Assembly: GCA_963731125.1 (NCBI GenBank)
Contig: CAVSVP010000032.1
Span: 172,480 to 236,479 of the forward strand
Direction of reading: 5' to 3'
DNA length: 64,000 bases
Source of the DNA: CAVSVP01 sp963731125
GTDB taxonomy: Bacteria > Pseudomonadota > Gammaproteobacteria > Competibacterales > Competibacteraceae
How positions within the stretch are numbered: the stretch's first letter is position 1; every line of letters starts with the position of its first letter. The notes below the pieces were generated by a model. It did not search any database. It was not told the DNA's origin and worked only from the letters and a program-made list of their open reading frames with translations. Below, piece after piece: positions 1 through 9,100 of the stretch. A program made the translations under genes and the position numbers.

Positions 1-55
1 GCGCGTCGCTGACGAAGCGCTGGAGGCGGTTGCGGGTGGCTTGGTCAAAGGACAT
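1..55 (-). CDS. pglX: Start of probable PglX, BREX DNA methyltransferase (partial)
   Basis: Only the first 18 codons are present; the gene runs off the left edge. The peptide begins MSFDQATRNRLQRFVSDA, which resembles the N-terminus of PglX, the adenine-specific methyltransferase that marks host DNA in BREX systems. It lies on the same strand as and downstream of brxC, where pglX is expected in type 6 BREX. The ATG is at 53-55. The assignment rests on the short peptide and on gene order, so it is an inference; sequence to the left would settle it. Confidence 0.6.
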   Translation of the reverse strand, partial: MSFDQATRNRLQRFVSDA

Positions 56-76
56 AACCTGTTACCCAAGAATGCT

Positions 77-151
77 CACCACAGAGGACACAGAGAGCAC
101 AGAGTTTCTTTAAAAATATATTTCTCTGTGTCCTCTGTGCTCTCTGTGGTG
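77..151. repeat. CACAGAG-type inverted repeat
   Basis: Two arms built from CACAGAG units (left arm from 77, right arm ending at 151) face each other across a short A/T-rich loop. The arms use the same two units (GACACAGAG and AGCACAGAG) in permuted order, so pairing is strong but imperfect. A third copy lies on the other side of the GxxExxY gene at 536-562. The repeat sits between the GxxExxY gene and the probable pglX start. Confidence 0.8.
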
Positions 152-156
152 CAATC

Positions 157-528
157 TCAAAGTCTGAAACGCTTGATTCCATCTATTAGTCGCCTTACGT
201 TGAAATTTATCAGCAGCCCGGTTTTGATCTCGGAAAGCTTCATGTAGGTCAGCAGTTGCGCCTCGTGTATCGGTTGTAGCTCACCGACGGCCTTCAGTTC
301 CAGTATCAAGCTGTCTTCCACCAATACATCAATCCGGTAGGCACAATCTATGTTCACCCCCTTGTACGCGACTGGAAGCGCAACCTGTACCCGGTAATGT
401 ATACCAGCGCTAGCCAATTCGTGGGCCAAACACTGCTCATAAGTTGATTCCAATAATTCCGGCCCGAGCTCCCGATGCACCTCAATCGCGCAGCCAATCA
501 CCCGCTGCGTTAAAGGATCTCTATCCAT
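157..528 (-). CDS. GxxExxY family protein
   Basis: A 123-residue protein with the family signature HRELGPELLESTYEQCL near residues 18-34 (GPxLLEStYE), followed by a PD-(D/E)xK nuclease-like core: the acidic residues of YRIDVLVEDSLILELKAV (about residues 64-81) match the D...ExK pattern. The family is small and widespread and its role is not established; a nuclease fold is the usual prediction. The gene is inserted between brxC and the probable pglX, on the same strand, and is bracketed by CACAGAG repeats on both sides. The upstream repeat overlaps the likely ribosome-binding region (CAGAG about 7 bases before the ATG at 526-528). It looks like a mobile cassette carried with its repeats; whether it takes part in the BREX system is unknown. 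Confidence 0.85.
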   Translation of the reverse strand: MDRDPLTQRVIGCAIEVHRELGPELLESTYEQCLAHELASAGIHYRVQVALPVAYKGVNIDCAYRIDVLVEDSLILELKAVGELQPIHEAQLLTYMKLSEIKTGLLINFNVRRLIDGIKRFRL

Positions 529-535
529 AGAAATA

Positions 536-562
536 CTCTGTGTCCTCTGTGTTCTCTGTGGT
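536..562. repeat. CACAGAG-type repeat, upstream copy
   Basis: Another run of CTCTGTG/CACAGAG units, the same family as the pair at 77-151. It separates the stop of brxC from the start of the GxxExxY gene, so that gene is enclosed by these repeats. Confidence 0.75.
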
Positions 563-563
563 A

Positions 564-3500
564 TTACTCTTCTCTCTCAATCTTCAGCTCGAATTCGTCG
601 TAGTAAGACAACTCGGCCCTGAGTGTTTCCAACTGATGAATCAGGTCTTCAAGCTGTACCTTGCTGGACAGCGACGCCGGGATTGTTATGGAACGATTCA
701 CCTTGCCCTTACCTCCTTTTGCGTACCTCTGCTTTTGCTCCTCCATGCGATGCCGTTGACGTTCCCGCCCCTCTTGGACGATGCGCTCCTTGAGTTCGCT
801 AAGACTGGATTGGATATCGAACTCGAGGGCGATAAGCCTTTCGAGCCCCGCCAGATCGCAACTGACCGATTGAGCTAAACCCGTGAGCTGGTTCAGGGCA
901 TTGTTCTGTTCTTCCTGGGTGAGTTCTCCCCATTCGGGAATTCGCTTCAGATCCTGTTCCGCTTCTTGAAGCCGCTGCTGCTGGGCGGCCGTCATCGCGT
1001 TGACAGCCTCGGATACGCGACTCTGCAATCCCGTCAGCATGGTATTGAGGTCAGCCGCGTGATGGTAAAAATCTTCCTTGCCTAAACGTCCCACCAACAG
1101 GTCCAGGTCGTCCGCCGTTTCGCTTCGGAGCTTGCCGGGTATGCCAGTGCTCGGAAGACCCGCGATGGTTTGTTGGTGCTGGCGCAGCGCCTTAATAGTG
1201 GATTCGAGGCTGTGCTCGAGGGCACCCTTGGCGGCCTGCGCCCACTTCAGTCCTTCATAGAGCGATGACTCCTTGGCCCCCAGTTGCTGGGGCGCATCGG
1301 AAGCATCGGTAAAGAGCAAATCCGCAATCTGCTGATTGAGCGCTCGCACGCGCTCAGCGCCAGGCAACGCCAGGACATCGAGCTTTTCTGCCAAAGGGGC
1401 AAACTGATGCTGGAACTGCGGCAGATGTTTGGCGGCCGCCTTGCAGATATCCGGCTCCAGCGGCACCACCATATCACCGATGAGTTCCGTGAGCCGCTGC
1501 GCCGCTTGCGCCAGGACCTCCATCGAGAGCTTGTCGTGGCGCAGAGCGACGCCAACAGGCTTAAAGGCGTTGTTGGTTTTTAGGGCATCGATGGCCTGCT
1601 GGCCGTTGACCGAGACCTCGCGGCCGGAGACCTTGAGCTTGATGTCGCCGGCGACCAGAAGTGCCGCCATCAGGTAACGCAGGGTATCCGGAGACCAACC
1701 GAAGGGCGCGCCGCTGAAATGCTCAAGCAGCCGTTTGCCCTCCACGGCACCGCTGCGGTCGATGTAGTCGCGAATGCTAATCAGCGCCTTATGATCGGTC
1801 TTTATACTCGGCTTGCCGCGGGTAATTTGCACCAACCCCAGCGGGTCAAGCTGGGACGTGATGGCCGCCAGGTTGCCCATCCGGAGAAACTTCTCCGCCA
1901 CCGGCGTATCCACCCGCTCCGGCGCTTCGTTGTAACGGTCAAAAACCTGCTCCGCCGCCTTCGCCAACTGCTTCTTACTGGCCTCGAGCACATCCTGCGC
2001 CAGGCTATCCACTGCGGTTGTCTGCCCGCGAAACAGGAAAGATCCCTGGGCTAAGCTGCGGCGGATGCGCTGCTGCAGCTCTCCCAGGAGGCGCGCTGCG
2101 CGGTCGGTTTGGCTGGCACAGTATTCCTTGATCTCCTGATCCGGGTCATTTCTGTGCTGCTCCACAATGCGCCGCGAGCGATATATTTCCGCAACCAAAT
2201 CTTCCGCGTCCGCCGAATTGCGCCCCAGCAAATAGATGATATGCTCGGAGGACTTATGACGCGACTCATCCACCAACCGGGTTCGTGCCGTGTCGTAGTC
2301 CCCCGCATCGACAAACTCCACAACGGTCTGGATGGTTTCACGGTCACCGGCCAGGCTGGCAGTCAAGGTCCCGGACTGGGCTTTCAGGCCGGACGTGACG
2401 GCGAGAGAACCGTGCAGCCTCGCCGCGGGAAGCGGGTTGAAGACTTCCCGCAGCGCTTCATTGAAGATTCGCCGCGTGTCCGCGGTGCGCAGCGGCAACT
2501 GGGCCCGCTCCTGCTCGATGTCGTTGAGCTTTTCGCTAAAAAATCGGAGGGTGTTGTCCTTCTCGCCCAGGGGCACCAGCGGGTCGCTCAGCAGCTCATC
2601 AACGGCGGCCTTTACCGCATCGGCGTTCGACGATGCATTCACGGCGGGATGCATCAGGCTGGCCACGTTGTGCATGGTCACCGGTAGATTGCCGAGGATC
2701 TGGAGCACCGCAATGGTCTTTGCGACCTCCTGGTGAAGCTGCGAATCAGAGTAACGAATCAGCACCTTTTCAACCGATTGATAAACGTTTCCATGCGCGG
2801 TTTGGGCACGCTGAATATCCTTATCCAGGGCGTCATACAGCGTAACGGTCGTTGCCAGCCAGCCCACCGGGCGGTTCGCCACCGGGGTCTGCTGCTCGGG
2901 ACCTTCGATCAGAATTTCCTGGATAACCTTGATGGCGGATCGTAACCCGATGCCGCCCGTGGACTTGGCAAGCGCACCCAAGAGATGGAGCAGAATATCG
3001 AAGTGGGCGGGCAGGAACGGGTAAAGATTGATAAAGCTTTCGCGGTTGAAATCGGCGTCGTAATACTTGGCATCCTGCAGCTTAGTATTATGGCGAAGCG
3101 CCTGGCCGTGTTGCGTAAACAGTTGGTCAAGCGCTTTTTCTCCCGCCGGCGATTTGCCTAACAGGCGCCGGTAGCAGATCTCCTTGATATCCCTGGACTC
3201 GAGATCGACCTGGATAGGAAAACGGTCCTTGAGCTTGTAGAGCTCCGGCGAGTTCAATGCCGCCCGGGGGTCATCTTCGGTCAATGTCTGCTGGGCGGTT
3301 CCCACGATCCATGCCTTGCCGTCGCCGATATTCTTAAGGTTCTCGGCCAGCCCCTGCAAATCCAGGATTTTATTCTGATTGCTGCCTACGTATTGGCCCA
3401 CCTCATCAATGACAAAAAGAATAAAGTCCTTGCCGGAGGTCTCGCGAACGATGTCGATAATCTCTTTGATGCGATCATCCAATAAATAGATGACTTCACT

Positions 3501-4193
3501 CGACGCTGTCGTAAAGGACTGGGTCGTCTTGAAGAACCCGGGATACATCTGATGGGCAAGCTCGGGCAACAGGCTGTCCACCACGAGCTCATCGTTCTGG
3601 TAGTCCGCCCAGCGTTCACCCGTAGCCTCCTGAAAAAGTTTCTCAAACTCTCCATAGCGGCCATCCTTCTTGAGCTTGCGCTCAAAGGCGGCGACTTTGA
3701 GGTTGCGTGAATAACCGGCCCACTGCAGCACCTTGTAGTACAAAACGGTTGAGACCACCTCCAGGGTGGCGCCGGCCACCTGCTCACTCGCAAGATCCAG
3801 CATCAGTACCGCTGCCGGGAAGCGCTTCGCCACCGTCGCCAGTAGCGCCTTGGTCTGCGGCTTATAGAGACGGTCCTGCAGATGCTTGAGAAACGGCTGT
3901 CCGTCAACGATGACACTATCGTCAAAGGCGAGGCCCAGGTATTTCGTAAAAGAGCTCTTGCCCGAGCCGTAAAAACCCGAAACCCAGACCCCGACCTCAT
4001 TCTGACCACCCGCCTCCATAGCCGCCTGCATTTTACTCAACAGCTTTTCGATCTGCTCTTCAATGCTCTCCGTGACGATATATTCGGAGATCTCCGCCTT
4101 TAGACGCTGCTCCTGGGCAGCACCGTAGGTGATGACTTTCTCAATGGTGCGGTAGATGTCTTTACTGGGATCGAAAAGATTTTTGATTTCCAT
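564..4193 (-). CDS. brxC: BREX P-loop ATPase BrxC (PglY)
   Basis: A 1209-residue protein opening with MEIKNLFDPSKDIYRTIEKV, typical of BrxC/PglY. The Walker A motif GFYGSGKSS is at residues 73-81 and a Walker B-like segment LFVIDEVGQYVG is near residue 260. The C-terminal third is rich in charged helices. BrxC is the large ATPase of BREX and is needed for phage exclusion; its detailed job is not known. The length matches the family. It is followed by the GxxExxY gene and the probable pglX, and preceded by brxB with a 104-base gap holding a tandem heptamer array. The start is the ATG at 4191-4193. No frame break is seen, so the gene looks intact. Confidence 0.93.
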   Translation of the reverse strand: MEIKNLFDPSKDIYRTIEKVITYGAAQEQRLKAEISEYIVTESIEEQIEKLLSKMQAAMEAGGQNEVGVWVSGFYGSGKSSFTKYLGLAFDDSVIVDGQPFLKHLQDRLYKPQTKALLATVAKRFPAAVLMLDLASEQVAGATLEVVSTVLYYKVLQWAGYSRNLKVAAFERKLKKDGRYGEFEKLFQEATGERWADYQNDELVVDSLLPELAHQMYPGFFKTTQSFTTASSEVIYLLDDRIKEIIDIVRETSGKDFILFVIDEVGQYVGSNQNKILDLQGLAENLKNIGDGKAWIVGTAQQTLTEDDPRAALNSPELYKLKDRFPIQVDLESRDIKEICYRRLLGKSPAGEKALDQLFTQHGQALRHNTKLQDAKYYDADFNRESFINLYPFLPAHFDILLHLLGALAKSTGGIGLRSAIKVIQEILIEGPEQQTPVANRPVGWLATTVTLYDALDKDIQRAQTAHGNVYQSVEKVLIRYSDSQLHQEVAKTIAVLQILGNLPVTMHNVASLMHPAVNASSNADAVKAAVDELLSDPLVPLGEKDNTLRFFSEKLNDIEQERAQLPLRTADTRRIFNEALREVFNPLPAARLHGSLAVTSGLKAQSGTLTASLAGDRETIQTVVEFVDAGDYDTARTRLVDESRHKSSEHIIYLLGRNSADAEDLVAEIYRSRRIVEQHRNDPDQEIKEYCASQTDRAARLLGELQQRIRRSLAQGSFLFRGQTTAVDSLAQDVLEASKKQLAKAAEQVFDRYNEAPERVDTPVAEKFLRMGNLAAITSQLDPLGLVQITRGKPSIKTDHKALISIRDYIDRSGAVEGKRLLEHFSGAPFGWSPDTLRYLMAALLVAGDIKLKVSGREVSVNGQQAIDALKTNNAFKPVGVALRHDKLSMEVLAQAAQRLTELIGDMVVPLEPDICKAAAKHLPQFQHQFAPLAEKLDVLALPGAERVRALNQQIADLLFTDASDAPQQLGAKESSLYEGLKWAQAAKGALEHSLESTIKALRQHQQTIAGLPSTGIPGKLRSETADDLDLLVGRLGKEDFYHHAADLNTMLTGLQSRVSEAVNAMTAAQQQRLQEAEQDLKRIPEWGELTQEEQNNALNQLTGLAQSVSCDLAGLERLIALEFDIQSSLSELKERIVQEGRERQRHRMEEQKQRYAKGGKGKVNRSITIPASLSSKVQLEDLIHQLETLRAELSYYDEFELKIEREE

Positions 4194-4220
4194 AACTTAG
4201 ATTCATCACGTTTCAGTAGT

Positions 4221-4295
4221 CACTGACTACTGACCACTGACCACTGACCACTGACCACTGACCACTAACCACTGACCACTGACCACTGACCACTG
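4221..4295. repeat. Tandem 7-base repeat between brxB and brxC
   Basis: About ten nearly perfect copies of a 7-base unit (ACCACTG on the plus strand) fill most of the gap between the brxB stop and the brxC start. On the coding strand the unit reads CAGTGGT. Copy number of such an array can vary by slippage, and this one lies in the leader of brxC. Confidence 0.9.
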
Positions 4296-4297
4296 CT

Positions 4298-4873
4298 TCA
4301 CCCACCCACATGCACCGAGCGGTAGTTGCCGTCTTCGGGGTAAAAGCCGAGAAATTTCAGCCGGGTTTTTCCGGTGCGTATTCCCGGATAGAAAAATATC
4401 GTGGGCACATGGAACTTGCTCTGCAGCTGCGCCTCGATGGCTCCAATCCGCAGATAGGGATGCAGCGCCTCGAGGTCTGTCACCAGCACGATGGCGTTTG
4501 TCTTTCCCTCCAGGGCGATGAGCGTCTTCTCAAGCCGTGCCTGGAGTTGGGCGTTCTTGGTGAGCGCGTTGGCGAGGGACTTATTGGTCTTGTCCCAGTC
4601 AAGGGGGTTTTTGCTGTCGGCAGTAAGCCACACCTTGCGCATCGGTGCATGGTCCAGGATCGCGGCAATATTTTCGGCGATGGAAAAGACTGTCACCGCC
4701 CAGCCTTCATTGCGCAGCTTTGCTAACCAGGCCGGCGTTTGCCGCTTGACCTCCAGGATTTGGCTGGGATGGAAAATCAGGTAGTAAATGGGCTCGAAAC
4801 TGGCATGGGCAAATTCGCGCCCTTGGCGAACGCGCTGCAAGAGTTCGTTGAAATCAGCTTTGAGCGAGGACAT
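4298..4873 (-). CDS. brxB: BREX protein BrxB (DUF1788)
   Basis: A DUF1788/BrxB protein of 191 residues starting MSSLKADFNELLQRV. I chose the ATG at 4871-4873 because GGAGG precedes it at good spacing and because the longer reading frame to 4987 would overlap brxA by 134 bases; the chosen start overlaps brxA by 20 bases, which suggests translational coupling. BrxB is a small conserved BREX component of unresolved function. Order brxE-brxA-brxB-brxC on one strand supports the call. The gene ends with FYPEDGNYRSVHVGG, a common type of ending for the family. Confidence 0.9.
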   Translation of the reverse strand: MSSLKADFNELLQRVRQGREFAHASFEPIYYLIFHPSQILEVKRQTPAWLAKLRNEGWAVTVFSIAENIAAILDHAPMRKVWLTADSKNPLDWDKTNKSLANALTKNAQLQARLEKTLIALEGKTNAIVLVTDLEALHPYLRIGAIEAQLQSKFHVPTIFFYPGIRTGKTRLKFLGFYPEDGNYRSVHVGG

Positions 4874-5627
4874 CGATAAATTCCTCCATACTCTTGTGTT
4901 TCCACCCGATGTGAGTAATATCTCCTGCCGACTGATGAATGAAATAGCCTTGCAAGGAAAGCCGTTTAAATTCTTCTCGGACATCATCCCGTGTCAACCC
5001 GAAAAGCTGCCAATCAGAGTGCGAGGTTACCGCATTATCGCCCAAGCCGGCAAAGTGCAGGTCGTGCGCAAGGTACGCTGCAACCCGGGGTTCAATGCGA
5101 AACGGTAGAATTTTCCGGCCTGCTCTGGTGAGGTTGCCTAACAGGCCATAGTCCTCGCAGCAACCCGTTAAATAAGAGGCAACTCGGTTAATCATGCCTT
5201 CCGACCAGCGTTTAATAGTTCTGCCGTCGTCTATGGCGCGGCGAATAAAAGCGCCGGCGTCATCATTGCTCACCCTGTCGTCCCCCATTGCATACCGCTC
5301 CCAGAACACATTTCGAACGAAATCGGCAAGGATGAGATTAGCGCGACACGTATATAAAAAGAACAGTTGCTTGATCTCAGTTGATGAGAGAGCAGCACTA
5401 AGATCCTTTAGGTATTGAGCCGGCTTACCATCAGCCATTAGGTAGCGAGGCGCGAAACACTCAACCACGATATTCCTAAGCCGACGGGCCGAGACTTGCG
5501 GAAATTCACCTGACTGCAGAACCGCTCGGTAAACGTCTTTGGCATCCATACCTGGATTCCAGACATTAAGCAGAGCTTGCGTCTCTTGAATGAGCCCCAA
5601 ACCAGCTCCGAGTTTGGTCGTGTACAT
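4854..5627 (-). CDS. brxA: BREX protein BrxA (DUF1819)
   Basis: A 257-residue DUF1819 protein, the BrxA family, described as a NusB-like small DNA-binding protein of BREX. The segment LFFLYTCRANLILADFVRNV (about residues 89-108) and the C-terminal GYFIHQSAGDITHIGWKHKS are typical of the family. It starts 5 bases after the brxE stop and overlaps brxB by 20 bases, so it belongs to one leftward transcription unit. The ATG is at 5625-5627. It looks intact and of normal length. Confidence 0.9.
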   Translation of the reverse strand: MYTTKLGAGLGLIQETQALLNVWNPGMDAKDVYRAVLQSGEFPQVSARRLRNIVVECFAPRYLMADGKPAQYLKDLSAALSSTEIKQLFFLYTCRANLILADFVRNVFWERYAMGDDRVSNDDAGAFIRRAIDDGRTIKRWSEGMINRVASYLTGCCEDYGLLGNLTRAGRKILPFRIEPRVAAYLAHDLHFAGLGDNAVTSHSDWQLFGLTRDDVREEFKRLSLQGYFIHQSAGDITHIGWKHKSMEEFIDVLAQS

Positions 5628-5632
5628 TTCCG

Positions 5633-6190
5633 TTAAGCTATGGTCTTATCCACAAAGTAAGGATAAGAACGCGACCCCGCCGTGAACGCCGCATCATAGC
5701 GGCCAGCCGCATCAGACAGCCAGCCATCGCCATCGAGATCACCGACCTTGCCGATCTGAACGGGTCCCTGCTGTAAAGGGACGGATGCAGCATCAAAAAA
5801 TGATTGTAAAGCAACTAGCGCAGTCTCTTTGGACACAATGTCCTGTTTTAAGGCACCAGTGACGGCTGGATCTTTAAGAATCTCGAAAACGGCTTGCTCA
5901 ATTGACTCCGGAAGACGGAATAGATGAAATACCCGCCCGATACCAATGAACTCATCGTGAACCCGCCTAGCGGCTTCCTTCACGCCGTGGTACTGGGCCA
6001 ATAAAGCTGTCTTGCTAAAGACCGGCAGCAGGAAGGCTGGACTGGTGGCCGCAAAAAACTCACTTGACCACCAGCGATATTGAGCCTTTTCTCCGAGATA
6101 CCCCACAATGACTCGTAGGCGCGCAATCTCAATGAGTCGGCTTGCTTGAGCGTGACCGCTGGCTTTAGCTGTTTTAGCGTTCCATGTCAT
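5633..6190 (-). CDS. brxE: BREX-6 protein BrxE
   Basis: A 185-residue protein of the BrxE family, the marker gene of type 6 BREX. The N-terminal part ARLRVIVGYLGEKAQYRWW followed by SSEFF and the motif RVHDEFIGIGRVFHLFRLP (about residues 78-96) are what I recognise. BrxE has no assigned activity. The gene lies 2 bases after the stop of the nuclease-helicase gene and 5 bases before brxA, so it is tightly packed in the operon. Recognition rests on family memory plus the brxE-brxA-brxB-brxC order. Confidence 0.82.
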   Translation of the reverse strand: MTWNAKTAKASGHAQASRLIEIARLRVIVGYLGEKAQYRWWSSEFFAATSPAFLLPVFSKTALLAQYHGVKEAARRVHDEFIGIGRVFHLFRLPESIEQAVFEILKDPAVTGALKQDIVSKETALVALQSFFDAASVPLQQGPVQIGKVGDLDGDGWLSDAAGRYDAAFTAGSRSYPYFVDKTIA

Positions 6191-6192
6191 TA

Positions 6193-9100
6193 TTAAAAAG
6201 TATCTCGGCTAACGTGGCTACTCGAATATTCATTTATCCAACACAGCGTATTGACCAGAGCCATTTGCTCTACCGTTTCACACTTGATTTTCATCAGCTC
6301 GGGGCTTGCCACCAAAATTGCCAGGCAACGGGCGCGGGTGATGGCTACATTCAGACGGTGCTTGCTGTACAGAAACTCAATCTGCCGCGGAAGATAATCA
6401 CCGCTTGAAGTCGCCAGCGAGATGATAACGACTTGGGCCTCCTGGCCCTGGAACTTGTCCACCGTGCCCACGCGGGCTGCCTCCGGCAGGACCTGCTGCA
6501 GCAAATTAACCTGCATGTTGTAGGGGGCGACCACAAGTATCTCCTCGGGAATCAGCTGCCGGATGTTTCCCTCACGGTCCTGATAGCTGTGGTTGAGAAG
6601 CTCTAAATAAAGCGATTCGACGATGTGTGCTTCCTCCCGGCTACACTGGGAACAGCCATCGTGATTAACCGCGACAAAACTGATTCCCGTAGGCCGCAGC
6701 CCTGGGTGCTTACCCTGTTTTAAAATTAGTCGCTGGTTTCGGTTGCGCACTTCGGCGCGCAGCCTTTTATCGTAAACGGCTTCCGAGATAAAGCGGCAGA
6801 GGTCGTCATGCAGCCGCCAGGTCGTGTCAAGAAAAACGCCTTTTTCTGGGGCAATGGTGGCTTCGCCGTCGAGAAGAAACTCCAGAGCAGACTCCCCCGA
6901 ACGCCCGGGGTGAATGCCTTGAATGGGCTGCGGAAGCTGCATCTGGTCTCCTAACAGAATAAGGTTCCGGGCGCTCATCCCCATAGCGATTAAGTTGGCC
7001 AGCGCCACTTGGCCGGCTTCGTCGATGCAGAGGTAATCCAGCGATTGCTCCAGGGCTGGGCGGGCAAACAGCCAGGCGGTGCCGGCGATTAGACCCACTG
7101 TGCTGGTATCGGCCGCTGAATTGTCAAAAATGTCTTCAATGAAATCTCCGTTAAAGCAGGAATCCGGCTTGCTCTTATTGGATTTCTTGATACCGCGGAA
7201 CTGAAAACCGGCTTCATGAGCGCGCTTCTCGACGGCATGCAGCAGATTATTAATTGCCTTATGGCTGTTGGAGGAGACCCCCACCCGAAAGCCCTGGCGC
7301 AGGAGGTCGACGATAAGGTGGGAACCGAGGTAAGTCTTGCCCGCTCCCGGCGGACCTTGAATAAATAAATAGCTATTATCCAGATGGCTTGCCGCGTTGA
7401 GAATCTGCTGTGCTAGGTGTTGTGAGGCGGAACCATCCACAATCGGTTTGCCCGGCTGCTGGCCGCGGATACGCGGCAGTTCCCGGTGGATGATGCTCAG
7501 CAGTGCCGGGTAAAGGCGGTTGTCGGCAATGACACTGTCCGCAAAACGGTAAAGCGCTTCCCGAAGCGCTTTGGTATTAACCGGACCGGTGGGACCGATG
7601 GATAGCGTTGCGGGCGCGGTTGCTCCGCTGAGCTTTAACTGAACCTGTCGTTTTGCCTCATCGATAGCCTCGATGGTTCCCAGATTTTCCAATGTATCCG
7701 TGCTGCGGACACTTTCTCCAGCCTTTAGCTTGAACTCCTGCTCGGGATAGCCATAGGTATAGATAAACCGCTTTTTCACCGGGACGCCGGGACACTGAAG
7801 ATCCAGCACCAGACCGGCTAGGCAGTCGGGATCTTCGATAAGTTCTTCCACGGTCATCTCGCGGCGGGAAAACATTGTCCACCACTGAGGTTTGGCCGCC
7901 CGCCGATGAAACTCGAGCAGCTGGCAAGTGAGTTCGCGGACGTGGTGCTCGGGTCCCCATTCCGCCCGGTCTTCGGGCAGCTCACCGAGTAACTGTTGCT
8001 CGTAGCGGGCAAGCCGGGCCTCATCCTCCTGGCGTTGGGTTGACTTTGAGTCACTATCGGCTTCGCTTTCCGTCGAGAACCAGGACAAATCGGCGGGACG
8101 CAGCCCAAGCAGCCATTCCAGCAGCAGATAGGTGGAACGGCAGTCATCCCGGTTGTAATCCCGGATCTGGTCCAGCAACTTGGAATCGTGCGTGTCTCGC
8201 CACTTTTCATAGTAGACGATGCTGGTGCCGGCCTGTTTCACCTCGCCCGTTCTGGCTTCCATGTAAAACCGCTCCAGGTTCTTGATGGAATAGCGGGGCT
8301 CGGAAATCATCAACGCTTCACGCACCACCCGGTAAAGATCCACCAACCGGTGCTCACGAAGCAGCTGATCCAGCTCGGCCTCGCGGGTGCCATAAAGGGA
8401 CATCAGCCGCTTGAGGGCTGTCTCCTCATAATGCCCGTAGTGGTAGATATGCAGATTGGGATGCTGGCGCAGGCGCTCTGTCACGAAATCCATAAACCGG
8501 GTAAAGCTTTGTTTCTCCTCTCGGGTATCATGGGCCCACAGATCCCAGAAGCGCCACTCGCCCTGCTCCCGGTAATACATCCCAAAGAGATACTCCAAGC
8601 CGCCCAACTCCAGGGGATCACCTTCAAGGTCCAGAAAAATATCCCCTTCGTCCGGCTTAGGCAGGCGGGCCAGGCCACACAGCCGGCAGGGATCATAGGC
8701 AAGCAGCTCGTACTGGTTCGCGCCGGTTTCGCGTCGCGTCAGCTGCAGGGCGGCCTGCTTGCTTAGCCGCTGCAGCGTTCCTTTTGCCAGGCGAACGTTG
8801 GGTATATCTTCGGTGAGGTTGGCGAGCTGCGCTAAGGTATAGATGCCCTGCTCCTGCAGTTTGCGAATCTGCACCCGGGTGATATTGGCAACCTGGCACA
8901 GGTGGTCGTCCTCATGCCAACGCGCCTCGCAATGCTCCTGCCAGTGGCAGAGCTCGCAGTGGGCGCAGGGTTGCGGGTAGGTGGGCGGCGGCGCATCGCC
9001 ACGCATACGAGAATCGAAACTGCGCTGGATCACCTGGTAATAATGCAAGAAATCCTGGACCCGGTAATTGCGCTCGGTGCCGTCGCCTAACACTAAATGC

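Noticed and set aside
2109..2687. 192-codon plus-strand open frame inside brxC
   Set aside because: It is antisense to the well-supported brxC frame and its translation shows no family pattern; a shadow of high-GC coding DNA.
4221..4295. Possible CRISPR array
   Set aside because: The unit is 7 bases repeated head to tail without spacers, so it is a simple tandem repeat.
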